Part shown: piece after piece, positions 19,635 to 30,306 of the stretch
Layout of the letters: each line of letters opens with the position of its first letter
Position numbering within the stretch: position 1 is the stretch's first letter
NCBI RefSeq assembly: GCF_000350225.1
Contig: NW_005179004.1
Coordinates: forward strand, 62,001-126,000
Source: Chondrus crispus
Lineage: Eukaryota; Rhodophyta; Florideophyceae; Gigartinales; Gigartinaceae
Direction of reading: 5' to 3'
DNA: 64,000 nucleotides
The notes under the pieces: generated by a model
Told to the model about the DNA's origin: nothing
Seen by the model: the letters and a program-made list of their open reading frames with translations, nothing else
Databases searched by the model: none
Program-made: the position numbers and the translations under genes

Positions 19635-21129
19635 CTTGTTGGCATGTCTCTACTGTCGTAAGTCGATTCACGCATCTCTACTGTTGATGTCTTAAAATTA
19701 TAACGTTTTAAACTGTGCTTCGGTTCGAGTTGTTGCGCTTACATCAGTCCGTCTTCATGTTGACCGAGTATGACTGATATTGGAAGCGTGTCTTTGTCTT
19801 CACTGCATGCAGTAGATGTTGCAAGTTGCACTTGGGCTAAAGAATGTTGATGTGTATCGAGGATGCTCTCATGACGACGGCCTCTGCTGATGATACACTC
19901 TGTGCATGGCACAGTGTTATGCCAAGTGTGATCAAGTACAGCAGTAACAGCGACTGATGAACTGTATGTAGACTGACTTCGGCTGAACTATCTTTGTTAT
20001 GTTTTTGTATTGTTGCTCTGCGCAATCTATTGTCCTACAGTATTTGATCTTGACGAATGAGCTGTTCTATGTAAGATTGTCATGGTGCTGAACTCCACTG
20101 TGAGACGTAGGCACCAGCTCTCTCTTTAGTATAAAACCGTCTCCGACTGCGATGGCGAATAAAAAAGGAAGGCAGCCTTGCCACCCGATATCGTTGTCTA
20201 TCTTTACTTCCAGCCAGCCCAGCCCATAACCCAAGTAAGAACTTGGGTAGTGTTGTAGTGTATTGGAAAAAAGAAATAGCTGTACAACGGCAAAAGTCAA
20301 AAAACACGCACTCGGGAGGTGTTTGGGCCATGCATGTACAGTACAGTACTCGTGTCCCTCTCCCCAGTCTTTTTGCTGTTAACTAATCCCACCCATCCTA
20401 TCGCTCTGAATCTCCGGGAATTTTATTAGAGCTGCCGAGTGGAGAGAATACACCCTCAACATTGTTTCCGTTTGTATCCGAGCATTTGGATGCCTGGAAG
20501 GCATGCCGTCGCCACATGTCCTGCTCTGCCGTTCGGCTGAGAGTTCTTCTTACGTGTCCAACTCGCCCATATGTAGCTTTGTTCCACGAACTAAGAGACA
20601 ACCGTATCTGGGTTCTTCCTCTTCTCTCTTTAGTTTCGCCTGCAGATTTTCAGAGTTGACCTCTGACATGATAAGAAACTTGTCGGACCTTTTCCTTCAG
20701 TAGAATTCTGTCTGTCCTTTAGTTTCTTTCTCGGGCTTCTTTGGAGGTCCGTTCCTCCCTTGGGCATAAGAGCTGGACATGCGCAATCCATCTTACTCTT
20801 TGCCCCCTTCGTGGAGCATAACCAGTCGTGTTCTCGTCCAAGAGGGTGAAGAAAAGACCCCATTGAGCACCCTCTTTGACTCAAATGAGAGGAATCTGAA
20901 AGTTTTTCTCCCGCAGAACAGTACTTCACAAAAAGATGTAAAGACGCAGTGGCGAAAAAGGGAATAGTGAAACGTGTCCACATGGCTTCGTGGCGAGCTG
21001 GCCCGGACCCATGTCACACGTGTGTATGCAAGACATCACGACGCGTACAGTACTGTAGCACCCCCGTACAGCTGCTACTCTACTTCTCCTGGACGGTAGC
21101 GCCACGGCCCAGTGGTACCCCTTCAAGGG
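19635..21129. other. 3' flank of the fasciclin-Hint gene; segmental duplication copy 1 (19725-20960)
   Basis: No gene is recognised. Parts recur at 23134-23890: 19726-19845 (from GAGTTGTTGCGCTTACATC to GGGCTAAAGA) matches 23136-23247, and 20310-20960 matches 23300-23890 at lower identity (for example ACCTTGTTTCCGTTTGT-like and TCTGCCGTTC words in the same order). Minus-strand translations at 20630-20983 and 23622-23864 share a FLHP...KGA pattern, so an old coding relic is possible but not identifiable. Confidence 0.55.
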
Positions 21130-22680
21130 TACCGTGAAGAAAGAGAAGGGGGGTGCGTGCGTGGGTTCTGTGGAGGGCTGTCGCTGCCATCGTAAAGATT
21201 GGGGGCGCGATACAATCTGATACGCTCACAGCATTCAGCACCCAGTACGGCAGCGGGGATAAGAAGGATGTGTTCTACATGCAATGGAGTTATTTTTTGG
21301 TGATCGCAGTTACTCCTTTGGAAATTGGAAACAGTTCATGCAGCAACGCTGAATTGGCGGTTTCTTCATTCAGCTGAATTTACAAGTACCTCGCACAACA
21401 GGTGTCACGACTGCCCCTGTGCTTCTACGAAACAATCCACTACGCCATTACCCTGCTTATCATTTCAAGGCTGAAGATGGAGTCATCAATACAAGAGTTT
21501 TAAATATAAACATGTTTTTATTTATGACCTGAGATGACACCCCATTCATAAGACTACACTACTACTTTCTCGTTTGCGAGAAATCGCTTTCCTCCAGCAT
21601 TTTTTTGCTTCCACCGAATGTGCCTGCTAACATTTTGCTGGGTCCCTGTCGTATATGAGCAGTAGTTGCACTTGTAGCTTACATCCGCTTCATGGACTTC
21701 TTGGATATGCGTCCGAAGAAATGTTCTTCGACTAAACGTTTCCCCACAAGTTGGGCATTTGAACGTCATGTCTTCCTCGCGATATTCTCGAATATGTCTA
21801 ACAAAGTTGTTCTTGTGATTGAAACTTGACGGACACTGTGTGCAAGTGTATGGCTTTTCTTCTTCTTCTCAATCACTCTTCTGCTCTCTGTATGATGCGA
21901 TCCCGATGCCTGCCCCGAACGATTTTTAGTCGACCTGTGACTTTCCATTCTAGATCTTGCGATAGCGTCAACGTTATCCACTTGTGAAGACCTTGAGCAG
22001 AAGGGAGTCGTGATGTGGTGAAATTTTAAATCAACTTGAGACCTAAACCGAGTCCTGCATTGAGGACATTTGACATCTCCCCGTCGATAACCTGATGATC
22101 TATCGGACTCTCTTTCAGATCTATGTGATGAAGACCTGCTGGAATCTCTTCCAGAGGTATGTGAGTGTTGTTGCCCGTGCCTGCTGTACACGTGTACTGG
22201 ACCGTCGGCGACTTACATGTAGCCCCCCAACTCACCTACAATAAACCCGACCAGACCTCTTCTATCTCTAGAGACGCGTCTCCTTTCTCCCGGACGGACC
22301 GGTACTCGACCGTGAGGTGCTACAGTGTGAGCTCTGGCTACGGGAATTAGTGTACCTTTCCATAGTGATTTAAGTTGGTTTTAAGTTTGTATGCTTCCTT
22401 GAAAGTCTATTGAAAGTCAAATGATTGAATGAGAGTGTTGTGACGGACCGTACCCATCACGATGCTCCTGATGTATATACAGTTGAGGAAGGGGGCGGCT
22501 TTGTTGTAAGTACGATGCAGATGTTCCCAAGTGACGCTCGTTACCATTCTTGACCATAGCCATGTCAACAGACGGGCGCAGCGGTTTCCAAAAAAATCGA
22601 AAAGGGCCGCATATTGTCATCTCCCTTTTTCGGAACGGACTGGTGCTCCCCGAAAAGCTGTGAAGTGTTTTTAAGGGGTC
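21130..22680. repeat. segmental duplication (zinc-finger segment), copy 1
   Basis: The same order of sequence is found at 32040-33980, same orientation, about 11 kb away: AAAGAGAAGGG, GTGGAGGGCYGTCGCTGCCAT, CAAGTACCTCGCACAACAG, CATAAACATGTTT-like stretch, the zinc-finger gene, then GTGATTTAAGTTGGTTTT and CTTGAAAGTCTATTGAAAG. Copy 1 carries the broken gene, copy 2 the intact one. Confidence 0.8.
21554..22191 (-). pseudogene. C2H2 zinc-finger gene copy, one frameshift
   Basis: Read on minus from 22191 the protein begins MYSRHGQQHSHTSGRDSS and contains one CPQCRTRF...H...C unit. It loses frame near 21860 in a TTCTTCTTCTTC run (VIEKKKKSHT), then continues in the next frame with CTQC and with CPTCGETFSRRTF...H and CNYCSYTTG...H. 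Its paralogue at 32493-33635 is intact and has three CPQC units. So this is a recently broken duplicate; a slippage error in the TTC repeat is the probable lesion. Confidence 0.75.
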
Positions 22681-23133
22681 GCCTTGCACGTGCGTACCTT
22701 GTGGTTAAAGTTCAAGATCATCCTATTTACAAAGGTTATGAAAACTATATTCTCAAAGTTCGTTCTTCGATGTGTACAACGGCAGTGTTCTCTTTACTGC
22801 TTGGCCATAACGTCGAGTACGTTCCATTGCAGCGTTTGCGTGTTTTGCAGCCTTGAAATGATGTCATTATTTCCAATGACCGCCTCTAAAATTGAGTTTG
22901 CTTCTCGAATGTACATTTCGTGGCGAGCTATTGGTGGAAAGGCCATAGACATGCTATAGACTGTGTTTGCAGTACCTTGAGTGTTGTCTCATTGGCATTT
23001 CGCAGCAACGCTATAGTACCAAATTTACAGGACAGCTGTACTCGTTCTGTGATAGTGGCACGAGAGGACAAACGATGAAGCAACATGATATGCGCTTAGG
23101 CAAAAGAGATATAGAGGCCATTCTTCGGAGCTC
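22681..23133. other. no recognised feature
   Basis: Short frames on both strands lack domains or paired gene signals. This is unassigned intergenic DNA between two duplicated segments. Confidence 0.4.
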
Positions 23134-23890
23134 GTCGAGTTGTTGCGCTTACATCAGTCCGACCTTGCGTTCTCCAATTTTAGTTGCTATTGAAACCATT
23201 TCTTCACTGCATGTAGTGGATGTTGCAAGTTGTATACTGGGCTAAAGATCCCTGTCGCTTACTGAAAAAAAATAATGTCAGTACGACGGCATAAGACACA
23301 AACACATACTCAAGAGGTGTTGGGCGATCCATGTGCTTGTCCCCCATTTCAAATTTCTTCTGCAATCAACTCGAATCAACCCATTGCACCGCTTCTAATC
23401 TTCGATAATTTCAAAAGAGCTGTCGAAATATGTGGTGGGTATAGCCCCTAAACCTTGTTTCCGTTTGTGTCTGAGAGCCTGATTGCCTGGAGGCCAGACC
23501 AATGTCCCGTCTCCGGGTCTGCCGTTCAGCATGAATGCTGTCTCCAGCAGAAAGCTGGCCCGTATCTAGATTTCTCCCACGAACGAAAAAAAAACAGTAC
23601 TTGGTTCCCTCTCTTCTCCATTTATTTCTGCTTGTAGAGCTTCGGACTTGAGTTCTGATTTGACAACAACTTCTCGTATCTTTTCCTTACCACAATACGT
23701 TTCCCTGGCTCTAGCTTTTTTTCTCGGGTGTTTTTCGAGGTCCTCTCTTCTCTGTGGCGGAAGAGCTGGACTTGCGCCTCCTTCTTAATCTCTGCCCCCT
23801 TGGCCAGCATATTCTGTCGTGTTGTGATCCAAAAAGGGTGAAGAAATGCCCCTATTGAGGACACACTTTGATTGAAGTGAGATCAATCTA
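23134..23890. repeat. segmental duplication, copy 2 of the fasciclin-Hint 3' flank
   Basis: It starts with GTTGTTGCGCTTACATCAGT (as at 19730) and runs with gaps to about 23890. Compared with copy 1 it lacks about 430 bp (19850-20280). No gene is recognised. Confidence 0.65.
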
Positions 23891-23916
23891 AAAGTGCGCC
23901 CCCCTGCAAAGCAGTA

Positions 23917-24212
23917 CAGGGGGGGGGGTCGCTCAATAGTGCCTACTTTAGTAGTGCTTCCCTCTATATAGTGCTATGGCTCACCCTCTGGCACAGGTTA
24001 TCATAAGCTCACACGTGTATCATCCGGCATGGTTCAGTACTCAAAGGATGAAGTTATTTAGTTGTGTTATACAGGCTTTGTTGTGTTTGTGTTAGCAGTG
24101 TGCTTTGTCCCCAAATATATGTATTTGAGCCTCCTTTATATAGTGCCATCCCCCCAATAGTGCCATAGCTAGAGGTATGTCACGCTATAGCACTATATCG
24201 TAGGAGGCACTG
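23917..24212. mobile_element. pogo-like MITE M1, 296 bp
   Basis: It is flanked by TA (23915-23916 and 24213-24214), starts CAG and ends CTG. After TACAG the left end has 16 nt and the right end (reverse strand) 13 nt before the word ATAGTGC. Several more ATAGTGC words occur in both subterminal regions (about 23937, 23972, 24143, 24160, 24190). It has no coding capacity. Confidence 0.75.
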
Positions 24213-24559
24213 TACTGTACTGTACTAAGCATAAAGATGTAATAAACCACCAACCTAGAGTATCGGTCGGTATCGGTTTAGGGCTGGAGCGCTTCTGGAA
24301 TATTGGTATAGCCGCGAAAAGGAGATCTCTGAAACGTGTGGGCACGTTACGTGTTACATGCGAGCTAACCCGGATGGAGGTGACGTTGTGGAATTTTGTT
24401 TGATCTTATTGAGGTTTCTTTTACACGTGCCAAATCTGGAACAAGACAGCCAGAAATGCACATATCACACGAAACACACCTGTACAGTACCAAGGGTACA
24501 ACACTGCGACATGACGCGTAGCGTCATGTCGCTATATACGGTATATTGCGATTTATATA
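24213..24559. other. no recognised feature
   Basis: AT-rich intergenic DNA between two MITE-like ends. It includes an inverted GCGACATGACGCTAGC-like motif at about 24505-24533. No gene. Confidence 0.35.
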
Positions 24560-24740
24560 CAGTGACCCTACGCATTAGTGCCGCCCCATGTAAAGACTAA
24601 TAATACGGCACTAATTCGGAGCGGCACAATCAGATGGCAGAACCACTACCCGGCCAGAACTCTGTTATTAGAGTCTGCTGTTGTTGCCTTTGACCCTGTC
24701 TCTCAATGCCTAGCTTCTAGAAAATCTCGTTTTGCGGACC
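24560..24740. mobile_element. solo terminal fragment M2 of the pogo-like family
   Basis: It is preceded by TA and begins CAGTGACCCTACGCATTAGTG. It is nearly identical over about 180 bp to 31173-31354, the end of a transposase relic, including TACGGCACTAATTCGGAGCG and the stretch down to GCGGACCT. The opposite end was not found. Confidence 0.7.
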
Positions 24741-25895
24741 TGTTACAGGTACCACCTGTAGGCTTGTTTTACACAACAATCAGGTGCTTTATCAGTTCTT
24801 CTTCGCGAACAACACCCTTCTCAACGAACACACACAACGGAAGTACCCTAGAATGCGCAAGCAGTGATAACAGCCAGCCACACAGGCTCTCAGGCAACAA
24901 CCACACAGCGACTTCTTTCTGCTCCGCGTCCGTGTCGTGACCCCTTCCTCCCCCCGCGTACTCCTCAGTCCATTCCCATATGAACGTTCCCTGCTTCTGT
25001 TCCGCACGCGTCCGCGACCGTTCCTCTCAATCTGCCACCCTTCTCTGCGCTTGCATTCCAGCGGGCGTCTGCCCTCCCTTGTTCCTCAATTGGGCCTGAA
25101 CTACCACTCGTTGGCGTGTCAACGAGCACCACGAGTTCTGATGCGATGACGACCGATCGCATCGCGTCCTTTCGTCACTATGAATTAAATGCACTGTCCA
25201 GTACCTTGGCGAACTCTTCTACTGTAGAATGTGAACGTGGCCCTACAGTACACCAATGCACACCCAAACGCAATCAAACCAAAGGAATGACTCCAAATTG
25301 CAAAAAAATGAAATCCCCAATTCTCCCATCATAACTGTCTAGTTGTGATTTTGGGGGATCACCGCAGGCAGTCGGTCAGAAGTAAGGCAGGGAATTTGCA
25401 GAAGTCTGCTGGAGTGTGTCGCCCGCCTAATTTTGGACAGCATCAAGGGTCACGCCCTTTATGCAGAATTTGCCGTGAACGCCTTCAGAAGAAATCACGT
25501 TGGTACAGTAGTGTGTGTCCAGGCCTTCTACACATGTGGTGCGCTCTAAATCGTTGCGTTGCTCATCGGACCAGCAGGGAGACCAGCAGCGGTCTGGTCT
25601 GTCACGGTTCCCGCCGTTTAAACAAATTCGGACACAGAGAGACGTGGGCAGATTCAAGCCGAGGTGAAGCATTGTGACAGTCGGTATGCTGTATTCTCGA
25701 GGACCTCAAAACAGTACACGAACAAACTGTGCCTTGCAAAGTTACTGTACCTTACTCTTCCTCCGCACTGTAGTTTGTCTTTTATTCAGAGAAATTCGAT
25801 CAGCCTACGACGTAGCCTTGTGACTATGACAAAGCCATGGGACCTGCCTGCCGGTCGGTAAGGTCAAATCGCAAGCCCGAAAAGCTGTTCCACTC
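24741..25895. other. no recognised gene
   Basis: Several short frames on both strands (for example 25345-25677 plus and 25427-25672 minus) overlap each other, lack domains and look like chance frames. Confidence 0.4.
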
Positions 25896-26134
25896 GGGGC
25901 ATGTTAAGACACACCCTGAGGGTGTGTCTTAACATGCCCCGTTTTGCTGCGGTTTGCTTTGCCTTGCCCAAAGAAGTGACTTGGCGTGCTATGAGTGGCT
26001 CCTACGTTTTAATTTATGTGTTTAAGAAAAGCAACGGCTTAAGAAGCATACGGTATTTGTTAAGAATTTAAAAGTATTCCTGGCAAAACCGGGCAAGGCA
26101 AAGCAAAAACCAGCCTGTTAAGACACGCCCTCAT
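25896..26134. mobile_element. MITE-like element with a near-perfect palindrome
   Basis: 25896-25917 and 25919-25940 are exact complements (22-bp arms, one central base). The right arm plus the following GTTTTGCTGCGGTTTGCTTT is complementary to 26089-26134, giving an element of about 216 bp (25919-26134) with about 45-bp imperfect inverted ends containing TGTCTTAAC and TTGCCTTGCCC. The extra left arm may be a third copy of the end. No coding capacity. Confidence 0.65.
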
Positions 26135-27463
26135 GCACAGGAGCCAAATAACCCTTCATACAGTACATGCCACAAAATTCTGCGAATTTTAATTATTTTC
26201 AACTTTGATGTCCAATGTTTCTATTTTTCCTTGGGAGGTTGACTCGTTTTGTAACTCTTCTGAAGTTTTGACTTGAATAGAAAGCACTCTACGGATTGTC
26301 TCACGGCTGACAAAATTGTGGCACAATATCAAGCAGGGGACAAGCTGCGATATCAGCGCAGTGCGACAGTGCCGGCGCGACTCACAGTATGTCGCCAGAC
26401 GCAACGCACAAGCTCCTGCATGTGTGGTGATATAAACTCTCTAAAATTGTAGTGTTTTTGATTTTACTGGGTATGCTTTCCTCGGGGGTCAGCCGAGAGA
26501 CAGGTCACCTCTCGGGCCTCCCATGCGCCCTCGGCTTCGCCTCGAGGCACATGTCCAGCCCTCGAGCTGATATCGGCCCGAGTGTGCCCCGTGTGACCAC
26601 GCATACATGTCTTTATGCTACTGGTATAAAATTAGCTTAGAGAAAATAGTTGCTGTAAGTCGACTTTTTCTTTTGAACACCTTTATGTGCGTCAACGAGT
26701 TGGTTTTCGCTAGAATTGACGAGCGGGTGCTTTACCTGCAGTCGGTGATGTCACCGACATCATAATTGCGGTATTTTATGATAATATCTTCAGCATTCTT
26801 GGAGGGATGTTACGCCTGGGGCATATGCGCTCGTGGCACATCTGGTTCACGCCCATTAGTTTCCTAACGAGTTTCGAATGCCCACATAGTCGTCTCTTCC
26901 CCTTCGTTCAGCCGAGACAAAGTTACTTTCATTAAGAAGGGGCTTTGCTGCGCTGCAATGGAAGACGTTGGGAATGCGGCTGGGCTCCCTTCCTGCATTG
27001 GCATTGTTGCCGTGTTCTTTCTACTTCGAACTCGAGCTGGCCCTTGTAAGCTGGTGTTATTGGCGGAAAGCGCATATTCTATGGTCATTCCGCACCCCTT
27101 GATAGGCGAGTGGATAATTTGGTTTGCGTATGATATGCGCTTTCCGAGGAGGTGACCATGACGGCGTCGCAGGGAGATATACTACAACGTCCGCGTGTAA
27201 ACCTTAAAGGAGGTACAGTAGCTCTGTCATAATATCTTCAATCCGGCGACGACAGTTGGTAGACGTGGGTGACAAAGCATCGTCGTGGGTGAGGACAGAA
27301 CGAACTATCGGTTGATACAAACACTGACCAGAGTCATGCCATAGTGCATGAAATATTGATACCGAGGGACTCATCAGCCAATGACGGGCTTCGTGGTATT
27401 GTGGCAACAATCCTTTTTCGCTATTCTAGGACTTGGTTTGGTTTTCTGCTGACGTTGCCCATA

Positions 27464-27797
27464 CAGGGGGGTAGCTCTATATCGCACTTTTGAATAGCGC
27501 ATTACCGGATATATCGCACTGTTTCGGGCTTGACACGAAATCAGCTACGTGTATGACATTACACACGTGTCGCTCTAGAAGCCCCTAGTAGAGGCCGTAC
27601 TGTACAAGCGACCCGCACAGTACCTCCAACTTTGGCTTATGGCGACGGCGGCTGAGGAGTTCTGCCCAGTTCCACCTCATTGCCTCCACATAACTAAACA
27701 GTATCTTTTTCGAGAGTATTTGCTACATCGCACTATCGGATATATCGCACTTTGAAGCGTTGTGACACTGGGGTGCGATATATAGAAGGTACCACTG
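27464..27797. mobile_element. pogo-like MITE M3, 334 bp
   Basis: It is flanked by TA (27462-27463, 27798-27799), begins CAGGGGGGTAGCTCTATATC and on the other strand CAGTGGTACCTTCTATATAT. ATATCGCAC words are repeated two to three times in each subterminal region. It lies inside the fold-back element. Confidence 0.75.
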
Positions 27798-28202
27798 TAG
27801 TGGATGCAGCGACAATTGCGCTTCACTACTGTTTTCCTGGCAGTTTGATGCAGCCGACATGATTCATTTTTCTTGGCGTTGCCCTCCACACGATACTCTT
27901 CTGATGTTTGTAATGCTCTATAGAGCAATTGCGTTACATTCATCCGCTGCTGAAGTATCTTCCAAAAGCACTTTTGTGATGGCTCATTCACCCCGTCTAT
28001 TCCACGATTTCTCATATCATTTTCTTCTCGCTGCCCTGTGGCAATCGAAGTCATGTGCCTGTCATGTGTAACTTAACGAGTTGCATCGATTCACCGTCTT
28101 TGATTATTCTAAAAAGGTGCAGGTGAACGGTAGATCCCATATTATTCTTGGGAAATAACATCCCCAACCAACAAGTATGCGTTGTCACACGGGGGAAGAG
28201 GA

Positions 28203-28248
28203 CCGATATCAGCTCGAGGGCTGGACATGCACCTCGAGCTGATATCGG
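28203..28248. repeat. perfect hairpin, 17-bp arms
   Basis: CCGATATCAGCTCGAGG (28203-28219) is complementary to 28232-28248 with a 12-nt loop. The outer GTTGTCACACG (28181) also pairs with CGTGTGACAAC (about 28262-28272). It is part of the right arm of the fold-back element. Confidence 0.85.
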
Positions 28249-28398
28249 CCCGAGTGTGCCTCGTGTGACAACACACTTGTCTCTCGGCAGACCCCCGTGG
28301 ATGCCTCCGTCGAGATCGCCTCCGCACACCCCCTCGTACCAAGCCTGTTTCGTTTCATCCGTTCCCCAATATTGCGAAAAACTAGTGTTATCGCAGGT

Positions 28399-28450
28399 GC
28401 CCTACGGCAACCTTCGATATCAGCGGTGTTATCGAAGGTTGCCGTAGGGC
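28399..28450. repeat. perfect hairpin, 21-bp arms
   Basis: 28399-28419 and 28430-28450 are exact complements with a 10-nt loop. The size would suit a small-RNA precursor or a tiny fold-back element; no expression evidence is available. Confidence 0.85.
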
Positions 28451-28501
28451 ATCGTCCATAGCAGTAGTTTTTCAGAAGATTGCGACAACTGGGCATAATC
28501 C

Positions 28502-28653
28502 TCAATATCACTACAATATCACCACAATATCACCACAATATCACCACACATGCAGGAGCTTGTGCGTTGCGTTTGGCGACAATTTTGTCAGCCGTGAGAC
28601 AACTTCAACAGTATCATAATAATATCATAATAATATCATAATAATATCATAAT
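28502..28653. repeat. two 11-bp minisatellites
   Basis: CAATATCACCA is repeated about four times (28505-28550) and ATCATAATAAT about four times (28611-28653). Both units are 11 bp and share ATATCA. The first expands a GTGGTGATAT word present once in the left fold-back arm. Confidence 0.8.
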
Positions 28654-29713
28654 ACAGAGATCTCCAATGATCATATTTCTTTCGCTCCCTGTCGTATCTT
28701 ACACGTGTACATAGCACTCCCACCGTACTTAAAACCGTCGTCGCTCATGTCCCCAGTAAAGACGACCCCAGGGTCTTGAGTCTCTCCTACACTCCCTATC
28801 ACACTACAAGTATTGTTGCCCATGTCGAACACAGTGCGACTTGGAGAATTCACTGCTTCCGATCGGACAGGCACGGTTGAATAATATTGTTTTCTAGCTC
28901 TTTAATTCTAGGCACTTTTCATTCAGCCACGGGCAAGTATTCATCATTAGATATTATGATAGAGGCGACACCAGCCGTACTCTCAATAGCTCATTCAATG
29001 GCACCCATATTTCAAAATCTCATTTTAAACGCGATATTTCTCTTATGCCTCGATTCACTTCTTTTTATTGTTGACATCCATAATGTCTTATCCTTGTTTG
29101 AGCTTGTTCGTTTCCCTGGGACCCAAATAAAGTACACGAATATGTCTTTGCTATCGAATCGTGGATATTCTCGTTGAGAGGGGAGCTTCCAATATTGGAC
29201 AACCGTAGAAACGATTTCAATCCCAGAGTGCGAGCTTTTATGAACGCATGTACTTCTAAGTGAAAAGAGTGACAAGTAAGGGGAGATAACGAGAAGGTTC
29301 AGCTGTACCGGCAAATTGTAATAGTGAAATATACAGTGAAGCATGTAGAAATGGCATGCATTCTTCTATCATGTGCGCGACAAATCTTGTGCGCGACAAA
29401 TCTTGTGCGAGATCTTACATCACGGAGAGTCCATTTTGTCTCTTACGTTCAGACAAGTTGTCTCGAACACAATTCATTTCTCTACCAATCATGAAAAGAT
29501 TTCGCAAGGAGGCACCCCTAATTTAATTGCAATCTTGAGTTCACAATTGTCAAGAAGCAAACGTTGAAGCGGCCTTGTGTATGGTAATATTTTGCTATCG
29601 TAGGATGCAAAGCTAACATTTGAAGCAGTTTTGCTTTGCTGCTCCTTGATCAAACTCGTGACTGCTACTCGAAACTGTTGAACACTCTTGAAGATTTTGG
29701 CGATTTACAATGC
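28654..29713. other. no recognised gene; short 16-bp tandem repeat
   Basis: Minus-strand frames at 28671-28874 and 29012-29344 have no recognisable domain. GTGCGCGACAAATCTT is repeated 2.5 times at 29373-29410. Confidence 0.4.
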
Positions 29714-29721
29714 TATAAAAG
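29714..29721 (+). promoter_or_regulatory. TATA box of the small secreted protein gene
   Basis: TATAAAAG lies 119 bp upstream of the ATG at 29840, a usual distance if the 5' UTR is about 90 nt. Confidence 0.6.
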
Positions 29722-29839
29722 TAGCAGTTCCAGTCCTCACCAAACTCAGTCGCCCCATCTCATCAGCTTTCTCTCTAACTGAAACAAGAACCAAAGAGAC
29801 TTTCAGCAAGCTCATACCTCACATTTTGCCCTTGCTGCC

Positions 29840-30103
29840 ATGATTCGTATCGGAACGTTTTTCCTTTTGGCCCTTCTGGCTCTGTGCGCAGTCGCTTCCG
29901 TCGTGGACGAGATTCCCATGGAAGGCGATCTCACCGAGCACAATGACATTGCAGAAGACATGGATGTGGCGGGACGTTCGTATTACCCGTATTACCCGCA
30001 CAAGGGCCACCATGGACACCGGGGCGGGCGCCACCATGGACACCGGGGCAGGCACCACCATGGATACCCGTACTATCACAAGAAGCACTACGACTCTTAC
30101 TGA
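29840..30103 (+). CDS. small secreted His/Gly/Tyr-rich protein
   Basis: An 87-residue protein. MIRIGTFFLLALLALCAVAS is a signal peptide. Then comes an acidic propeptide-like stretch (VDEIPMEGDLTEHNDIAEDM) and a basic tail with YYPYYPHKGHHGHRGG, a repeated HHGHRG unit (tandem DNA repeat about 30009-30062) and YPYYHKKHYDSY. His- and Tyr-rich tails in exported proteins can bind metals or be cross-linked in walls; that role is inference. A TATA box upstream (29714) and AATAAA downstream (30301-30306) frame it as a compact single-exon gene. No family is recognised. Confidence 0.75.
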   Translation: MIRIGTFFLLALLALCAVASVVDEIPMEGDLTEHNDIAEDMDVAGRSYYPYYPHKGHHGHRGGRHHGHRGRHHHGYPYYHKKHYDSY

Positions 30104-30300
30104 AATAGTTTCCTTTCTGGCTGTGAACTTCTACTTATGCTATCTGTCCGTCGTCAGCAGCGGTTGAAGCTAAGTTGAGAAGTGTCCCATTGGAAGTGAG
30201 AATCCCCCCTTTCTGAAGCTCGGACGCTTGGAGAATAGCTATGAAGAGTGTCTTCGCTTCTGGTGACTTTGATCCTTGAGAACTAGTCGCTGCTGTCCGC

Positions 30301-30306
30301 AATAAA
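30301..30306 (+). terminator. putative polyadenylation signal AATAAA
   Basis: It lies about 200 nt after the stop of the small secreted protein gene. Confidence 0.45.

Larger units (their letters stand above)
26294..28611. mobile_element. fold-back element with long imperfect inverted arms
   Basis: Left arm 26294-26615 and right arm 28176-28611 pair in order. GTCTCACGGCTGACAAAATT (26298) and ACGCACAAGCTCCTGCATGT (about 26406) recur inverted at 28545-28607. CATGTCCAGCCCTCGAGCTG (about 26550) through to GCATAC recurs inverted at 28176-28225. The left arm has about 76 extra bases inside. The interior carries MITE M3 and no recognisable gene. Confidence 0.65.

Noticed and set aside
25345..25677. 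Cys-rich frames on both strands
   Set aside because: Mutually overlapping, no signal peptide or domain.
28502..28653. CRISPR-like array
   Set aside because: Units are contiguous 11-bp tandem repeats without spacers, in a eukaryotic context.
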